A program made the translations under genes and the position numbers. 29,000 bases of DNA from a virus. The stretch lies in IMG/VR virus record IMGVR_UViG_3300042905_001408, positions 1 to 29,000 of that record. The stretch is one strand, 5' to 3'. Shown in pieces: positions 1 through 8,158 of this stretch. The notes under the pieces were generated by a model that ran no database searches, was not told where the DNA came from, and saw only the letters and a list, made by a program, of their open reading frames with translations. How positions within the stretch are numbered: the stretch's first letter is position 1; every line of letters starts with the position of its first letter.

Positions 1-1350
1 GCTGTGTATACTACAGCCTTCACACCTTCTATTACTCCACTGACAGTGACAGCAAATACTACATTATTGGCATGCCAGAGTAATAGATACCGAGATAATA
101 GTATAAACAATCTTTCTTTTACTGTATCTAACGGTACTCCCAGTGTCCAACGATTCCAACCCTTTAGTCCTCCGGCGGCATACACTCCGGCTCTATACGG
201 TGCCAGTGCGTATTTTGATGGTACTGGAGATTCATTACAAACAACCAATAATCCGTTATTAAATCTGCCTGGAGATTTTACGATTGAATTGTGGGCTTAT
301 TTCACGGTACTAAGTGGCAACCGCATATTATTAGAGCGTTGGGCATCCACAATTAGTGGCACCTGGCAATTTTATTGGAGAGGCACCGGTACATCAATAG
401 TCTGGTATGTAGTGGATACTATTATAATTCAAGATCCGTCAGCCACTACAATTGCCGTAAACACATGGAATCACATTGCAGTTTCACGTTCAGGTACTAC
501 AGTTAGAATGTTTATTAATGGTGTTCAGGTAGGTTCAGCTACAAACAGCAACACTCTTACAAATACACAAACATTGAGTGTGGGACGACAAGCATCAACC
601 GGTACAAATGATTTTATTGGTTATATGTGTGATGTCCGTATTACAGCATCGGCGTTATATACCAGTAACTTTACACCACCTACCCAACCATTGCAACCAG
701 TTGCTAATACACAGTACTTGTTGAATGTCAACAATGCAGCAATTTATGATCGCACCGGTAATAATGACTTAGAAACATTGGGCGGTGCACAAACAGTCAC
801 TAGCGTTCGCAGACTGGGCGCGGGGTCTATGTATTTTGATGGAAATGGAGATTATCTGAATATTCCTTCAGGGCCCATTAATAATCTGACTCAATCTAAT
901 TTTACTATAGAATTTTGGATGTATCCCACTGCTACTCCCGCAACCGCAGGATGGCTGTATGCCAACGTTGTTTCTGGCGCTACTTATGCAGTATCTTTGT
1001 CCTATCGCTCAACAAATAGATTTGAAATCTATTTCAAAACCACAGGTGGTACAACATTCGGTCTGACAACTTCTACGGGCACTGCTCCGTTAAATACATG
1101 GAGTTACATCACACTCACAGTTTCAGGTTCAACTGCATATTTCTTTATAAACGGAGTACTAGATAGCACTATTGCATTATCCTCTAACATTGTTGGTGCC
1201 GGTACTCAATCATATATAGGATTTGAATCTCCAGCAGGCGCCAGTTCTTTCTTTTATACCGGATATTTAGATAATTTTCAAATTACTCGTGGTGTAGCCC
1301 GTTACACCGCAAACTTCACTACACCAGTAAATAATCCTATCTATCAATAA
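1..1350 (+). CDS. LamG-repeat tail/adhesin protein, 5' partial
   Basis: The frame is open at the left edge, so the gene begins upstream and only its last 449 codons are seen. Two concanavalin A-like LamG modules are visible. Each opens with a 'YFDGxGD' strand (near residues 70 and 278) followed by FTIE(L/F)W, then a WN/WS...I..SG..... FING strand pair, and each closes with a 'YTSNFTPP'/'YTANFTTP' segment. Such LamG_3 tandem repeats are common in the distal tail fibres and adhesins of large phages, where they are thought to bind glycans on the host surface. Composition is rich in Thr, Ser, Asn and Gly with no cysteine pairs, as in secreted or virion beta-proteins. The role as a virion receptor-binding or decoration protein is inferred from the domain and from virion genes further right. 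The methionine-type codon at 4 (GTG) is unlikely to be the true start. Confidence 0.75.
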   Translation, partial: AVYTTAFTPSITPLTVTANTTLLACQSNRYRDNSINNLSFTVSNGTPSVQRFQPFSPPAAYTPALYGASAYFDGTGDSLQTTNNPLLNLPGDFTIELWAYFTVLSGNRILLERWASTISGTWQFYWRGTGTSIVWYVVDTIIIQDPSATTIAVNTWNHIAVSRSGTTVRMFINGVQVGSATNSNTLTNTQTLSVGRQASTGTNDFIGYMCDVRITASALYTSNFTPPTQPLQPVANTQYLLNVNNAAIYDRTGNNDLETLGGAQTVTSVRRLGAGSMYFDGNGDYLNIPSGPINNLTQSNFTIEFWMYPTATPATAGWLYANVVSGATYAVSLSYRSTNRFEIYFKTTGGTTFGLTTSTGTAPLNTWSYITLTVSGSTAYFFINGVLDSTIALSSNIVGAGTQSYIGFESPAGASSFFYTGYLDNFQITRGVARYTANFTTPVNNPIYQ

Positions 1351-1388
1351 TTAAAACTTGATCGTAATACTATATTAGTAAATACACA

Positions 1389-1832
1389 GTGAATATATTT
1401 CAATTAAATTACGAACAAAGATTAAAACATTGGCATCAACTTAGAATAGATTTAGAAAATTCTGACACTAAAACAAAGTGTATAGAAATAGATAAATTTT
1501 GGCAAGCCGTACCCCTAGTAAATCATTACTTGCATACTGACTACATCCATGAATGGCCTGACCCATGGGAATTAATTAGTGACAATGAATATTGTGTCTA
1601 TTCAAGAAGTTTGGGCATGATTTATACACTAATGCTATTGGGCATTAATGATATTGACTTTGTTGACGCAAAAGACGATAATAATGAAGATGTGATATTA
1701 GTCATGGTAGACCACGCAAAATATATAATGAATTACTGGCCCAATACGGTAGTAAATAACTGTCTACAAGATTTCAAAATCACCAAGCGTCACAACTTAA
1801 CACCCATAATTAAAAAAATAGGTCAAATATGA
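1389..1832 (+). CDS. hypothetical protein, 147 aa, ahead of nrdA
   Basis: Starts with GTG at 1389 and ends in an ATGA overlap with nrdA, so the two are probably translationally coupled. The protein is acidic and rich in aromatic residues (W-Q-A-V-P-L-V, W-P-D-P-W-E-L). It has a central hydrophobic stretch (SLGMIYTLMLLGI, near residues 74-86) that looks like a buried helix rather than a membrane span. I recognise no catalytic motif. I recall similar small proteins with a WPDPWEL-type motif in large T4-like phages but cannot name a family. The position suggests co-expression with nucleotide metabolism, which is inference only. Confidence 0.7.
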   Translation: MNIFQLNYEQRLKHWHQLRIDLENSDTKTKCIEIDKFWQAVPLVNHYLHTDYIHEWPDPWELISDNEYCVYSRSLGMIYTLMLLGINDIDFVDAKDDNNEDVILVMVDHAKYIMNYWPNTVVNNCLQDFKITKRHNLTPIIKKIGQI

Positions 1833-4141
1833 AAATATACGTTACCAAACGATCTGGACAAAAAGAACCTTTAACCTTAGAAAAATGGCAAAATCAAATA
1901 CAAAAAATATGTAGTGGAATAGCTGATATAAGTCAGTCTATGATAGAAATCAAAGCACAGCCACACTTTTATGATGGAATTACAACACGCGAAATTGATG
2001 AAATCACACTTCGCGCCGTAGTTGATTTAATTGATGTAGAAAGCAATCCTGATGTTGGTCATACCAATTATCAATATGCTGCGGGCAAACAACGCCTTAG
2101 TATGCTACGCAAAGATGTATACGGTGATTACAATCCTCCGAAACTATATGAAATTGTCAAAAGAAATATTGAAGTAGGATTGTACACTCCTGAATTGTTG
2201 TCCTGGTATTCTGAAGATGACTGGGATAAAATGGATTCGTTCATTGATCATAGCAAAGATGAACTTTACAGTTACGCCGCCATTGAACAATTGATTGAAA
2301 AATATCTAGTAAGAAACCGTAGTACTAAACAAACATATGAGACACCTCAGGTTCGTTATATGGTTGCTGCCGCTACAGTCTTTCATAAAGAAGAACCTAA
2401 TAACGCAAGAATGCGCTACATTAAGGAGTATTATAATGCTGCTTCGGATGGTTTGTTTACTCTTGCTACTCCTGTCCTCGCTGGCCTTGGCACACCGACC
2501 AAGCAGTTTAGTTCATGTGTCCTTATTCGTAGTGACGATGATTTGGATAGTATATTTGCTTCGGGTGAAATGATGGCTAAGTATGCTAGCAAGCGTGCCG
2601 GCATCGGTTTAGAAATTGGTCGTTTGAGGCCTCTTGGTTCTCCTATTCGTGGTGGCGAGATTATGCACACAGGCATGATCCCTTTCTTGAAGAAATGGTT
2701 TGGTGACCTGCGTAGTTGCAGTCAAGGAGGTATTCGCAATGCAAGTGCTACAGTTTTTTATCCTATTTGGCATCATCAGTTTGATGATCTTATTGTCCTT
2801 AAGAACAACCAAGGAACAGAAGAAACCCGAGTCCGTCATATGGATTATGGGGTTGTGTTGTCAGCTTTCTTCTGGAGACGATTTAAGAACAAAGAAAACA
2901 TAACATTCTTTGATCCTAATGAAGTACCTGATTTATATGAAGCATTCTATTCAAACACAGAAAAGTTTGAAGAACTATATGTAAAGTATGAAAAACAAAA
3001 GGGCTTGCGTAAGAAAACTATGTCAGCCGAAGAAGTTTTTAAGAGTGGTATACTAAAGGAGAGAACTGATACAGGTAGAATTTATCTTGTGTTCATTGAC
3101 AATGTAATGAATCAAGGTCCATTTGACCCTGAGTACCACACAATTTATCAGTCAAACTTATGCTGTGAAATACTTTTACCTACTAAGCCTTTTAAGCGTC
3201 TTGACGATGATAGTGGTCGGATCGCTTTATGTACTCTGGGAAGCATTAACTGGGGAGCTTTCCGTAATCCAGAAGATATGCGTAGGGCTTGCCGCATCTT
3301 GCAGCGTAGCCTTTGCAATATATTGGATTACCAAGATTTTCTTAGCATACAGTCCAAACTAAGCAACGACGAAATTCAGCCATTAGGCATTGGTGTAACC
3401 AATCTTGCTTATTGGCATGCAAAGCGTAGTCTTAAGTATGGCGAGAAAGATGCATTACAAGAAGTTAAATCTTGGATGGAACATCAGGCATTCTACTTAA
3501 CAGAAGCTACAGTTGAACTTGCCAAAGAAAGAGGCAAGTGTTTAGATAGTGATAAGACACGATATGGTCAAGGTGTGTTCCCTTGGGAGCTTAGAGCGAA
3601 GGGTGTAAATGAATTGGCTAACTTTACTCCTGAATTAGACTGGGAACCGTTACGCGAACAAATGAAACAGTACGGTGTTCGTAATGCAACACTGATGGCT
3701 ATTGCTCCCGTAGAGTCTAGTTCTGTTGTTATTAATAGCACAAATGGTATTGAAATGCCAATGTCATTGATTTCAGTAAAAGAAAGTAAGGCAGGGTCAT
3801 TCACTCAAGTAGTACCAGAATATCATAAACTAAAGAACAAATATCAATTAATGTGGGAACAAAAAGACTGTGCAGGATATCTTAAGACTAGTGCTGTATT
3901 GGCAGCATATGTTGATCAAAGTATTAGTACCAATACTTTCTACAACCCTGCGCATTTCCCAGACCGTAAAGTACCAACTACATTGATTGCTAAAAACTTA
4001 ATGAACTTCTACTACTGGGGCGGAAAGACACTATATTACTCACTTATCAACAAGCAAGGTGCTAAAGTACAAGAAGAATCACATACGCCGTTAATAGAAG
4101 AAACATATGAAGAGGAAGACTGCGAGGCTTGCAAACTATGA
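1829..4141 (+). CDS. nrdA: class Ia ribonucleotide reductase, large (alpha) subunit
   Basis: Catalytic subunit that reduces ribonucleoside diphosphates to deoxyribonucleotides for phage DNA synthesis, working with NrdB. At 770 aa it matches the E. coli length (761). An N-terminal ATP-cone-like region (VTKRSGQKEPLTLEKW) is followed by the barrel. The three active-site cysteines are present: C230 (FSSC), C445 in SNLCCE with E447, and C468 (ALCTLGS). The radical-path tyrosine pair is Y736-Y737 (KTLYYSLI), and the C-terminal redox pair is CEAC at 765-768, which is re-reduced by glutaredoxin or thioredoxin. The start at 1829 overlaps the previous stop by four bases (ATGA), and the 3' end overlaps nrdB in the same way, so the genes are an operon. 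Assignment is secure. Confidence 0.97.
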   Translation: MKIYVTKRSGQKEPLTLEKWQNQIQKICSGIADISQSMIEIKAQPHFYDGITTREIDEITLRAVVDLIDVESNPDVGHTNYQYAAGKQRLSMLRKDVYGDYNPPKLYEIVKRNIEVGLYTPELLSWYSEDDWDKMDSFIDHSKDELYSYAAIEQLIEKYLVRNRSTKQTYETPQVRYMVAAATVFHKEEPNNARMRYIKEYYNAASDGLFTLATPVLAGLGTPTKQFSSCVLIRSDDDLDSIFASGEMMAKYASKRAGIGLEIGRLRPLGSPIRGGEIMHTGMIPFLKKWFGDLRSCSQGGIRNASATVFYPIWHHQFDDLIVLKNNQGTEETRVRHMDYGVVLSAFFWRRFKNKENITFFDPNEVPDLYEAFYSNTEKFEELYVKYEKQKGLRKKTMSAEEVFKSGILKERTDTGRIYLVFIDNVMNQGPFDPEYHTIYQSNLCCEILLPTKPFKRLDDDSGRIALCTLGSINWGAFRNPEDMRRACRILQRSLCNILDYQDFLSIQSKLSNDEIQPLGIGVTNLAYWHAKRSLKYGEKDALQEVKSWMEHQAFYLTEATVELAKERGKCLDSDKTRYGQGVFPWELRAKGVNELANFTPELDWEPLREQMKQYGVRNATLMAIAPVESSSVVINSTNGIEMPMSLISVKESKAGSFTQVVPEYHKLKNKYQLMWEQKDCAGYLKTSAVLAAYVDQSISTNTFYNPAHFPDRKVPTTLIAKNLMNFYYWGGKTLYYSLINKQGAKVQEESHTPLIEETYEEEDCEACKL

Positions 4142-5238
4142 GCAAACAACAATATAACTTACACACAAAGACAGATTATTTGAATAGAAAAATGTTTTTG
4201 GATCCACAGGGTCCAGTTACTATTCAACGGTTTGAGGAAGTCAAATATAACAAAATTGCAGATTTTGAAAAAACAGCAAGAGGTTTCTTTTGGGTTCCAG
4301 AAGAAATTAGTTTAACTAAAGACGCAAATGATTTCAAAGATTCTAGTGATGCAGTTAAGCATATCTTTACTAGCAACCTATTACGACAAACAGCACTAGA
4401 CAGTTTGCAAGGTCGTGGTCCTAGTCAAATCTTTACCCCAGTAATCAGCTTACCTGAATTAGAGGCACTAGTTTATAACTGGACATTCTTTGAAACAAAT
4501 ATTCACAGTCGCAGTTATAGTCACATCATTCGCAACATTTATAATGTGCCAAAAGATGTTTTCAATAGTATCCATGACACTAAAGAAATCATAGACATGG
4601 CAAGTAGTGTTGGCAAGTACTATGATAAGTTGCATGAGGCAAATTGTAATAAAGAAGCCGGCATGTATGTTGAAGAAGATTATCATATCAAAGCAATCTA
4701 TCTTGCATTGCATGCCAGTTACGCACTAGAAGCATTTAGATTTATGGTATCATTTGCTACAAGTTTGGCGATGGTAGAAAACAAAATCTTTATTGGTAAT
4801 GGCAACATTATCAGTTTGATTTTACAAGACGAATTGCTGCATAAGGGCTGGACAGCATATCTTATCAATCAAGTGGTTAAAGAAGATAGCCGTTTTGCTA
4901 AGATTGCAGAAGAATGTAAATCAGAAGTAATTCAAATTTATACTGATGTAATCAACGAAGAAAAAGCATGGGCCGATTATTTGTTTAAGAAAGGCCCTGT
5001 GATTGGTCTGAATGCAAATATTCTTAAAGACTTTGTAGACTATACAGCAGTAAACGCACTTAAAGATATTGGCATAAAGTATTGGGAGCATGCTCCTAAA
5101 ACTACTCCGATACCTTGGTTTAACAAACATTCTGACACCAGTAAAAAGCAGGTTGCACTTCAAGAAAATGAATCAACAAACTATGTCATAGGTGTAATGG
5201 ATTCAACTATAAATTATGATGAATTGCCTACTCTATAA
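4138..5238 (+). CDS. nrdB: class Ia ribonucleotide reductase, small (beta) subunit
   Basis: Diiron-tyrosyl radical subunit of ribonucleotide reductase. I start it at ATG 4138, which overlaps the nrdA stop (ATGA), rather than the TTG at 4129. It then has 366 aa, close to E. coli NrdB (376). Visible iron ligands are the Asp in ALDSLQG, the Glu in LEAFRF, and Glu/His in QDELLH. The radical tyrosine is Y127 in IHSRSY. The C-terminal tail has the conserved Tyr (NYVIGVMD) that passes the radical to NrdA and ends in an acidic peptide that docks on NrdA. One oddity: the Glu and His before the radical Tyr are four apart (E119 to H123) instead of the usual three (E115/H118 in E. coli). The gene's last 25 bases overlap a convergent endonuclease gene. 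Confidence 0.96.
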   Translation: MSKQQYNLHTKTDYLNRKMFLDPQGPVTIQRFEEVKYNKIADFEKTARGFFWVPEEISLTKDANDFKDSSDAVKHIFTSNLLRQTALDSLQGRGPSQIFTPVISLPELEALVYNWTFFETNIHSRSYSHIIRNIYNVPKDVFNSIHDTKEIIDMASSVGKYYDKLHEANCNKEAGMYVEEDYHIKAIYLALHASYALEAFRFMVSFATSLAMVENKIFIGNGNIISLILQDELLHKGWTAYLINQVVKEDSRFAKIAEECKSEVIQIYTDVINEEKAWADYLFKKGPVIGLNANILKDFVDYTAVNALKDIGIKYWEHAPKTTPIPWFNKHSDTSKKQVALQENESTNYVIGVMDSTINYDELPTL

Positions 5239-5771
5239 CGACAATTATCAAAATGATAGCGTTTCATTGCATTGAACCCTCCTTCTAAACTGCAATGGGG
5301 GCAAATTATTTTGTATTTTTCACCTAATTTTTTGCCCTTCATTTTATTAGGAATACCCTTGTTCCATGCTGTGTAGCCTCTTGCTTTAGGACTTATCTTT
5401 CTTGCTGCAACCACATTTGCTATATGTTCTGTGGTTTTCTTTTTTCCGATCAACTTAGCACTAGCATTTTTTCTAAAATTCTCAGTCCTAACTGCACCCG
5501 CCGCACCTTCCCCTCCGTCTGTTTTGTTATGAAGAATTCCTGTACCTAAATCTTTTCTACCATGCCATCTGATCATCCTTCTTTCTATCGCAAATGCCCC
5601 CACTTCCGATAAGTTGGATTCCATAAATATTATTTTAGATTTATCTTTTGGAGTATGAACGCCTCCCGTCTTTGTCCGGTGAGACTGAAAGGCGCGATTT
5701 CCTGAGCCTTTGCCAATATAATAAGGGGTGCCATCTTTTCTTAGATAGGCATAAACATAATAAATACACAT
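5214..5771 (-). CDS. GIY-YIG homing endonuclease with NUMOD3-like and zinc motifs
   Basis: Free-standing homing endonuclease on the opposite strand, tail to tail with nrdB. The N-terminus carries the GIY-YIG core (YYVYAYL...PYYIGKG, residues 4-22), followed by the conserved Glu ([13 protein letters not shown]) and Asn (HNKTDGGEG). The middle has NUMOD3-like DNA-binding repeats ([13 protein letters not shown] and [12 protein letters not shown]) and a [10 protein letters not shown] segment. The C-terminus has a Cys2-His-Cys zinc site (CPHC...HFDNC). T4-like phages often carry such genes next to or inside nrd genes (I-TevIII in T4 nrdB is a known case). No intron is apparent in nrdB here. The 3' end overlaps nrdB by 25 bp, and no matching Shine-Dalgarno site is strong upstream of ATG 5771. 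Its target site is unknown. Confidence 0.88.
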   Translation of the reverse strand: MCIYYVYAYLRKDGTPYYIGKGSGNRAFQSHRTKTGGVHTPKDKSKIIFMESNLSEVGAFAIERRMIRWHGRKDLGTGILHNKTDGGEGAAGAVRTENFRKNASAKLIGKKKTTEHIANVVAARKISPKARGYTAWNKGIPNKMKGKKLGEKYKIICPHCSLEGGFNAMKRYHFDNCRYRVGNSS

Positions 5772-5848
5772 GCTGATTGCTCCTATAAGCGTTAGAGTAG
5801 TTGGGAATCCCCATTCCGCGAACTACACTTTTATTTATGCCGGATAAG

Positions 5849-5877
5849 TTGCTTTTGTCAGGCATTAGTATTATAAT
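5849..5877 (+). promoter_or_regulatory. sigma70-like promoter for glutaredoxin operon
   Basis: TTGCTT (5849-5854), 17-base spacer, TATAAT (5872-5877). An overlapping alternative, TTGTCA (5855-5860) - 17 - TATAAT (5878-5883), would place the start inside the ribosome binding site, so the first is preferred. AAGGAG follows at 5885-5890. Just upstream, GTAGTT and AACTAC (about 5797-5826) flank an imperfect hairpin that may separate this unit from the reverse-strand endonuclease. Confidence 0.65.
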
Positions 5878-5896
5878 TATAATAAAGGAGAAAATT

Positions 5897-6130
5897 ATGA
5901 AAAAAGCAATTATCTGGAGCCGATACCACTGCCCTTTTTGCGACCAAGCTAAAGCATTATTAACACAAAACGGATATGAAATTGAAGAACGAAAAATTGG
6001 TGACGGATATACAAAAGAAGAATTGTTAGAAGCAATCCCAACAGCTAGAACAGTACCGCAAATTTTAATCAATGATCAATATATTGGTGGATTTCAGGAA
6101 CTAAAACAACACTTTGCAAAGGCAGCATAA
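5897..6130 (+). CDS. glutaredoxin
   Basis: Small thiol-disulfide oxidoreductase of 77 aa with a single thioredoxin fold. The redox site is C12-P-F-C15, followed by the cis-proline loop TVP (near residue 52) and the GGF glutathione-binding turn near the C-terminus. It is expected to reduce the C-terminal CEAC pair of the nearby NrdA, as T4 NrdC does for T4 reductase. The ATG at 5897 is chosen because AAGGAG lies seven bases before it; an in-frame extension further upstream would include the promoter region. The stop overlaps the next start (TAATG). Confidence 0.93.
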   Translation: MKKAIIWSRYHCPFCDQAKALLTQNGYEIEERKIGDGYTKEELLEAIPTARTVPQILINDQYIGGFQELKQHFAKAA

Positions 6131-6432
6131 TGAAATTTGAAATAGGAAAAATATACACACTAAAGTTTAACAGTGGCGAAGAAATGGTCGCCAAAGTACA
6201 ATCAGAAAATACAGATAATACAATTACAGTGTCAAACCCTGTTAGTATTGCGCCAAGCGCACAGGGCATGGGATTAGTGCCCAGTATGTTCACCGCAGAT
6301 CCCGACCAAATTATAACGATAAATACTAACAGTATTGCTATGTACGGAGTTACCGAAGATAATGTTCAAACTAAGTACATTCAAGCAACAACTGGTATTC
6401 AAATACCAGAAAAGAAAATCGTAATGGGATAA
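6130..6432 (+). CDS. small phage protein, possible Sm/SH3-like barrel
   Basis: A 100-aa protein with alternating short beta strands (KFEIGKIYTLKFNSGEEMVAKV, then NTITVSNPVSIAP, and DQIITINTNSIAMYGV). This pattern resembles an Sm-like or SH3-like barrel that begins with a 'G-x-x-Y-x-L...G-E-x-x-x-A-K-V' hairpin. Similar small proteins occur in T4-like phages of aquatic bacteria. No catalytic residues or cysteines are seen. It overlaps glutaredoxin (TAATG) and lies 1 base ahead of the PAAR gene, so it belongs to an operon that runs from nucleotide metabolism into virion genes. The fold is inference; the function is unknown. Confidence 0.75.
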   Translation: MKFEIGKIYTLKFNSGEEMVAKVQSENTDNTITVSNPVSIAPSAQGMGLVPSMFTADPDQIITINTNSIAMYGVTEDNVQTKYIQATTGIQIPEKKIVMG

Positions 6433-6433
6433 T

Positions 6434-6715
6434 ATGCCACAATTAAGTCGTAAGGGTGATCAAAATACAACAGGAGGTAGAATAATTAGAGGGGCAGGAA
6501 CTGTCTTCGCTAATGGTATCCCTGTTGGATTGCATGTAAGTGATATCACACCTCATGCCCCTTTCGGCAGACCCCATCCACCGCATAAAGCTGCAAAAAC
6601 AACAGAAGGTAGCCCAACTGTGTTTTGTGAAAATGTGCCTGTGTTAAGAGTTGGATCTGGTAATACATGTGGGCATAAAATAGTCCAAGGCAGTCAAAAT
6701 ATCTATTGTCCCTAA
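6434..6715 (+). CDS. PAAR-motif baseplate spike tip protein
   Basis: A 93-aa PAAR-type protein. It contains the characteristic pattern of short beta turns with conserved His, Gly and Cys: residues 1-12 are the polar lead, a TVFANGIPV strand comes next, then HAPFGRPHPPH (His cluster), SPTVFCENVPV, and finally GNTCGHKIVQGS. PAAR proteins bind a metal through His/Cys and form the sharp tip of the central spike of contractile tails (gp5.4 in T4). Its neighbours are two large virion-like proteins, which fits a baseplate module. The length is typical for the family (about 90-100 aa). Confidence 0.87.
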   Translation: MPQLSRKGDQNTTGGRIIRGAGTVFANGIPVGLHVSDITPHAPFGRPHPPHKAAKTTEGSPTVFCENVPVLRVGSGNTCGHKIVQGSQNIYCP

Positions 6716-6718
6716 ATC

Positions 6719-8158
6719 ATGGCATCTACTGGAAAACAAACACCGTTAGGCGTTAATGTCAACAGTTCTGTATTACAAAATATAGGATTTCACATTAATC
6801 CAGTAGCCGCCGGCTATATGGGTGCAAGCCGTGTTAATACTGAATATAGTTTTGGTAGTTTAGTTCAAGGTACTGTACTGAGATTATTGACATGGGCTAT
6901 TCACGATGGATACAATAGAGGTCCCGGTGGATCAGCCGCAACACTAACAACAAGCACATACAATAATTTAATTACTATTGGTCAAGGCGTACTTGAATCA
7001 ATGGGTAATAGTAAGCCACCTACATATCAAGCTGTTGATCCTTCAGGCAGATGGACAGCAGCAGGCACACCAGCAACAACGACTTACCCTATATCAGGTA
7101 ATACAGGACAAGGACAATCTGCATCTTGGATCCCATACTTAATGACTAACCCTAATCATTCAGTAACACAATGGGGATTTATTAGATGTTGGGCATTGCA
7201 AGCTTGGAATGAATTTAACTACAATGGTGTACCTACAGGTTCAGGAATGCCAGAGTATAAAGACTTTACATCCTCATTTTTATCTAGCGATAGCTTTGTA
7301 AATTTTTCAAATGTTTCTATCAATGCTATGCAAAATAGCAAAACATTTTTAAAAGGTACATTCAGTAACGCAGATGATTTGATGACGGGTGATATAGCTG
7401 GTGTAACGCTAGCTACAAAAATATTTGGTCAAGATTGTATTGCGTTAGGCAAAGCAATTGATTTATCTTCTATACAAACATTTGGCATGCCAAGTGGATT
7501 ATTAATAAATTTAAAAAAGAATAATGTATTAACGCAATCACTAAGTCTTGCTTTATTGTCCGCTGGATTAACTGTTGAAGATATTGATAATATTACGAAT
7601 AGTGTTGTAGCACCGACTAAAACACAAGAACAACAAATATATGGCGCGTTTTTAATAATTATGGGCCAAGACTTGCAAGATATATTGGTTGTATTAAATT
7701 GCAAAACACAGAATTTAGAAACATTAGCTGATTTATTAAATATTAAAAAATTATTTCCTAATAGTTATAAATCTTTAACTGTACCTGTTTACAACACTAA
7801 TCCAGGACCTACTAATAGTAAAACATATTACCCAATATACGAAGGTAATAATACTAATGTAAGACTTGAAAGCCCTGTTATTGCTGAACAAATAGGCACA
7901 GTAGTTCCTCCAATTGATCCGCCGATTGTTGAACCTGCTACACCGGCATTATCTGTGACAACTGTTATAGAAAATAAACCTATAGAAGTTACTACTGCGC
8001 AAGTTATAGCAAGCGTATCAACAGAAGAAGTGCGACAAATAATTGAAGCAATTGCTCCGATTATACCCGTTACTGACGTTGCACCTCAAGATGTACCTGG
8101 CAGGAGTGGCGGTAGCGCAAGTATATTAGAAAGAAATGATCAACTGGTGCAAAAATAA
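6719..8158 (+). CDS. putative virion/baseplate protein, 479 aa
   Basis: Starts three bases after the PAAR gene stop and overlaps the next gene (TAATG). The N-terminal 220 residues are rich in Gly, Ser, Thr, Asn and aromatic residues (VNTEYSFGSLVQGTVLRLLTWAIHDGYNRGPGG). The middle (about 230-370) is more helical (QSLSLALLSAGLTVEDIDNI). The C-terminus is low-complexity, with Pro, Val and Thr (VVPPIDPPIVEPATPALS). There is no signal peptide or enzyme motif. Comparable proteins follow PAAR genes in T4-like phages of aquatic hosts and are usually reported as structural. I infer a tail or baseplate role from context only. Confidence 0.7.
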   Translation: MASTGKQTPLGVNVNSSVLQNIGFHINPVAAGYMGASRVNTEYSFGSLVQGTVLRLLTWAIHDGYNRGPGGSAATLTTSTYNNLITIGQGVLESMGNSKPPTYQAVDPSGRWTAAGTPATTTYPISGNTGQGQSASWIPYLMTNPNHSVTQWGFIRCWALQAWNEFNYNGVPTGSGMPEYKDFTSSFLSSDSFVNFSNVSINAMQNSKTFLKGTFSNADDLMTGDIAGVTLATKIFGQDCIALGKAIDLSSIQTFGMPSGLLINLKKNNVLTQSLSLALLSAGLTVEDIDNITNSVVAPTKTQEQQIYGAFLIIMGQDLQDILVVLNCKTQNLETLADLLNIKKLFPNSYKSLTVPVYNTNPGPTNSKTYYPIYEGNNTNVRLESPVIAEQIGTVVPPIDPPIVEPATPALSVTTVIENKPIEVTTAQVIASVSTEEVRQIIEAIAPIIPVTDVAPQDVPGRSGGSASILERNDQLVQK

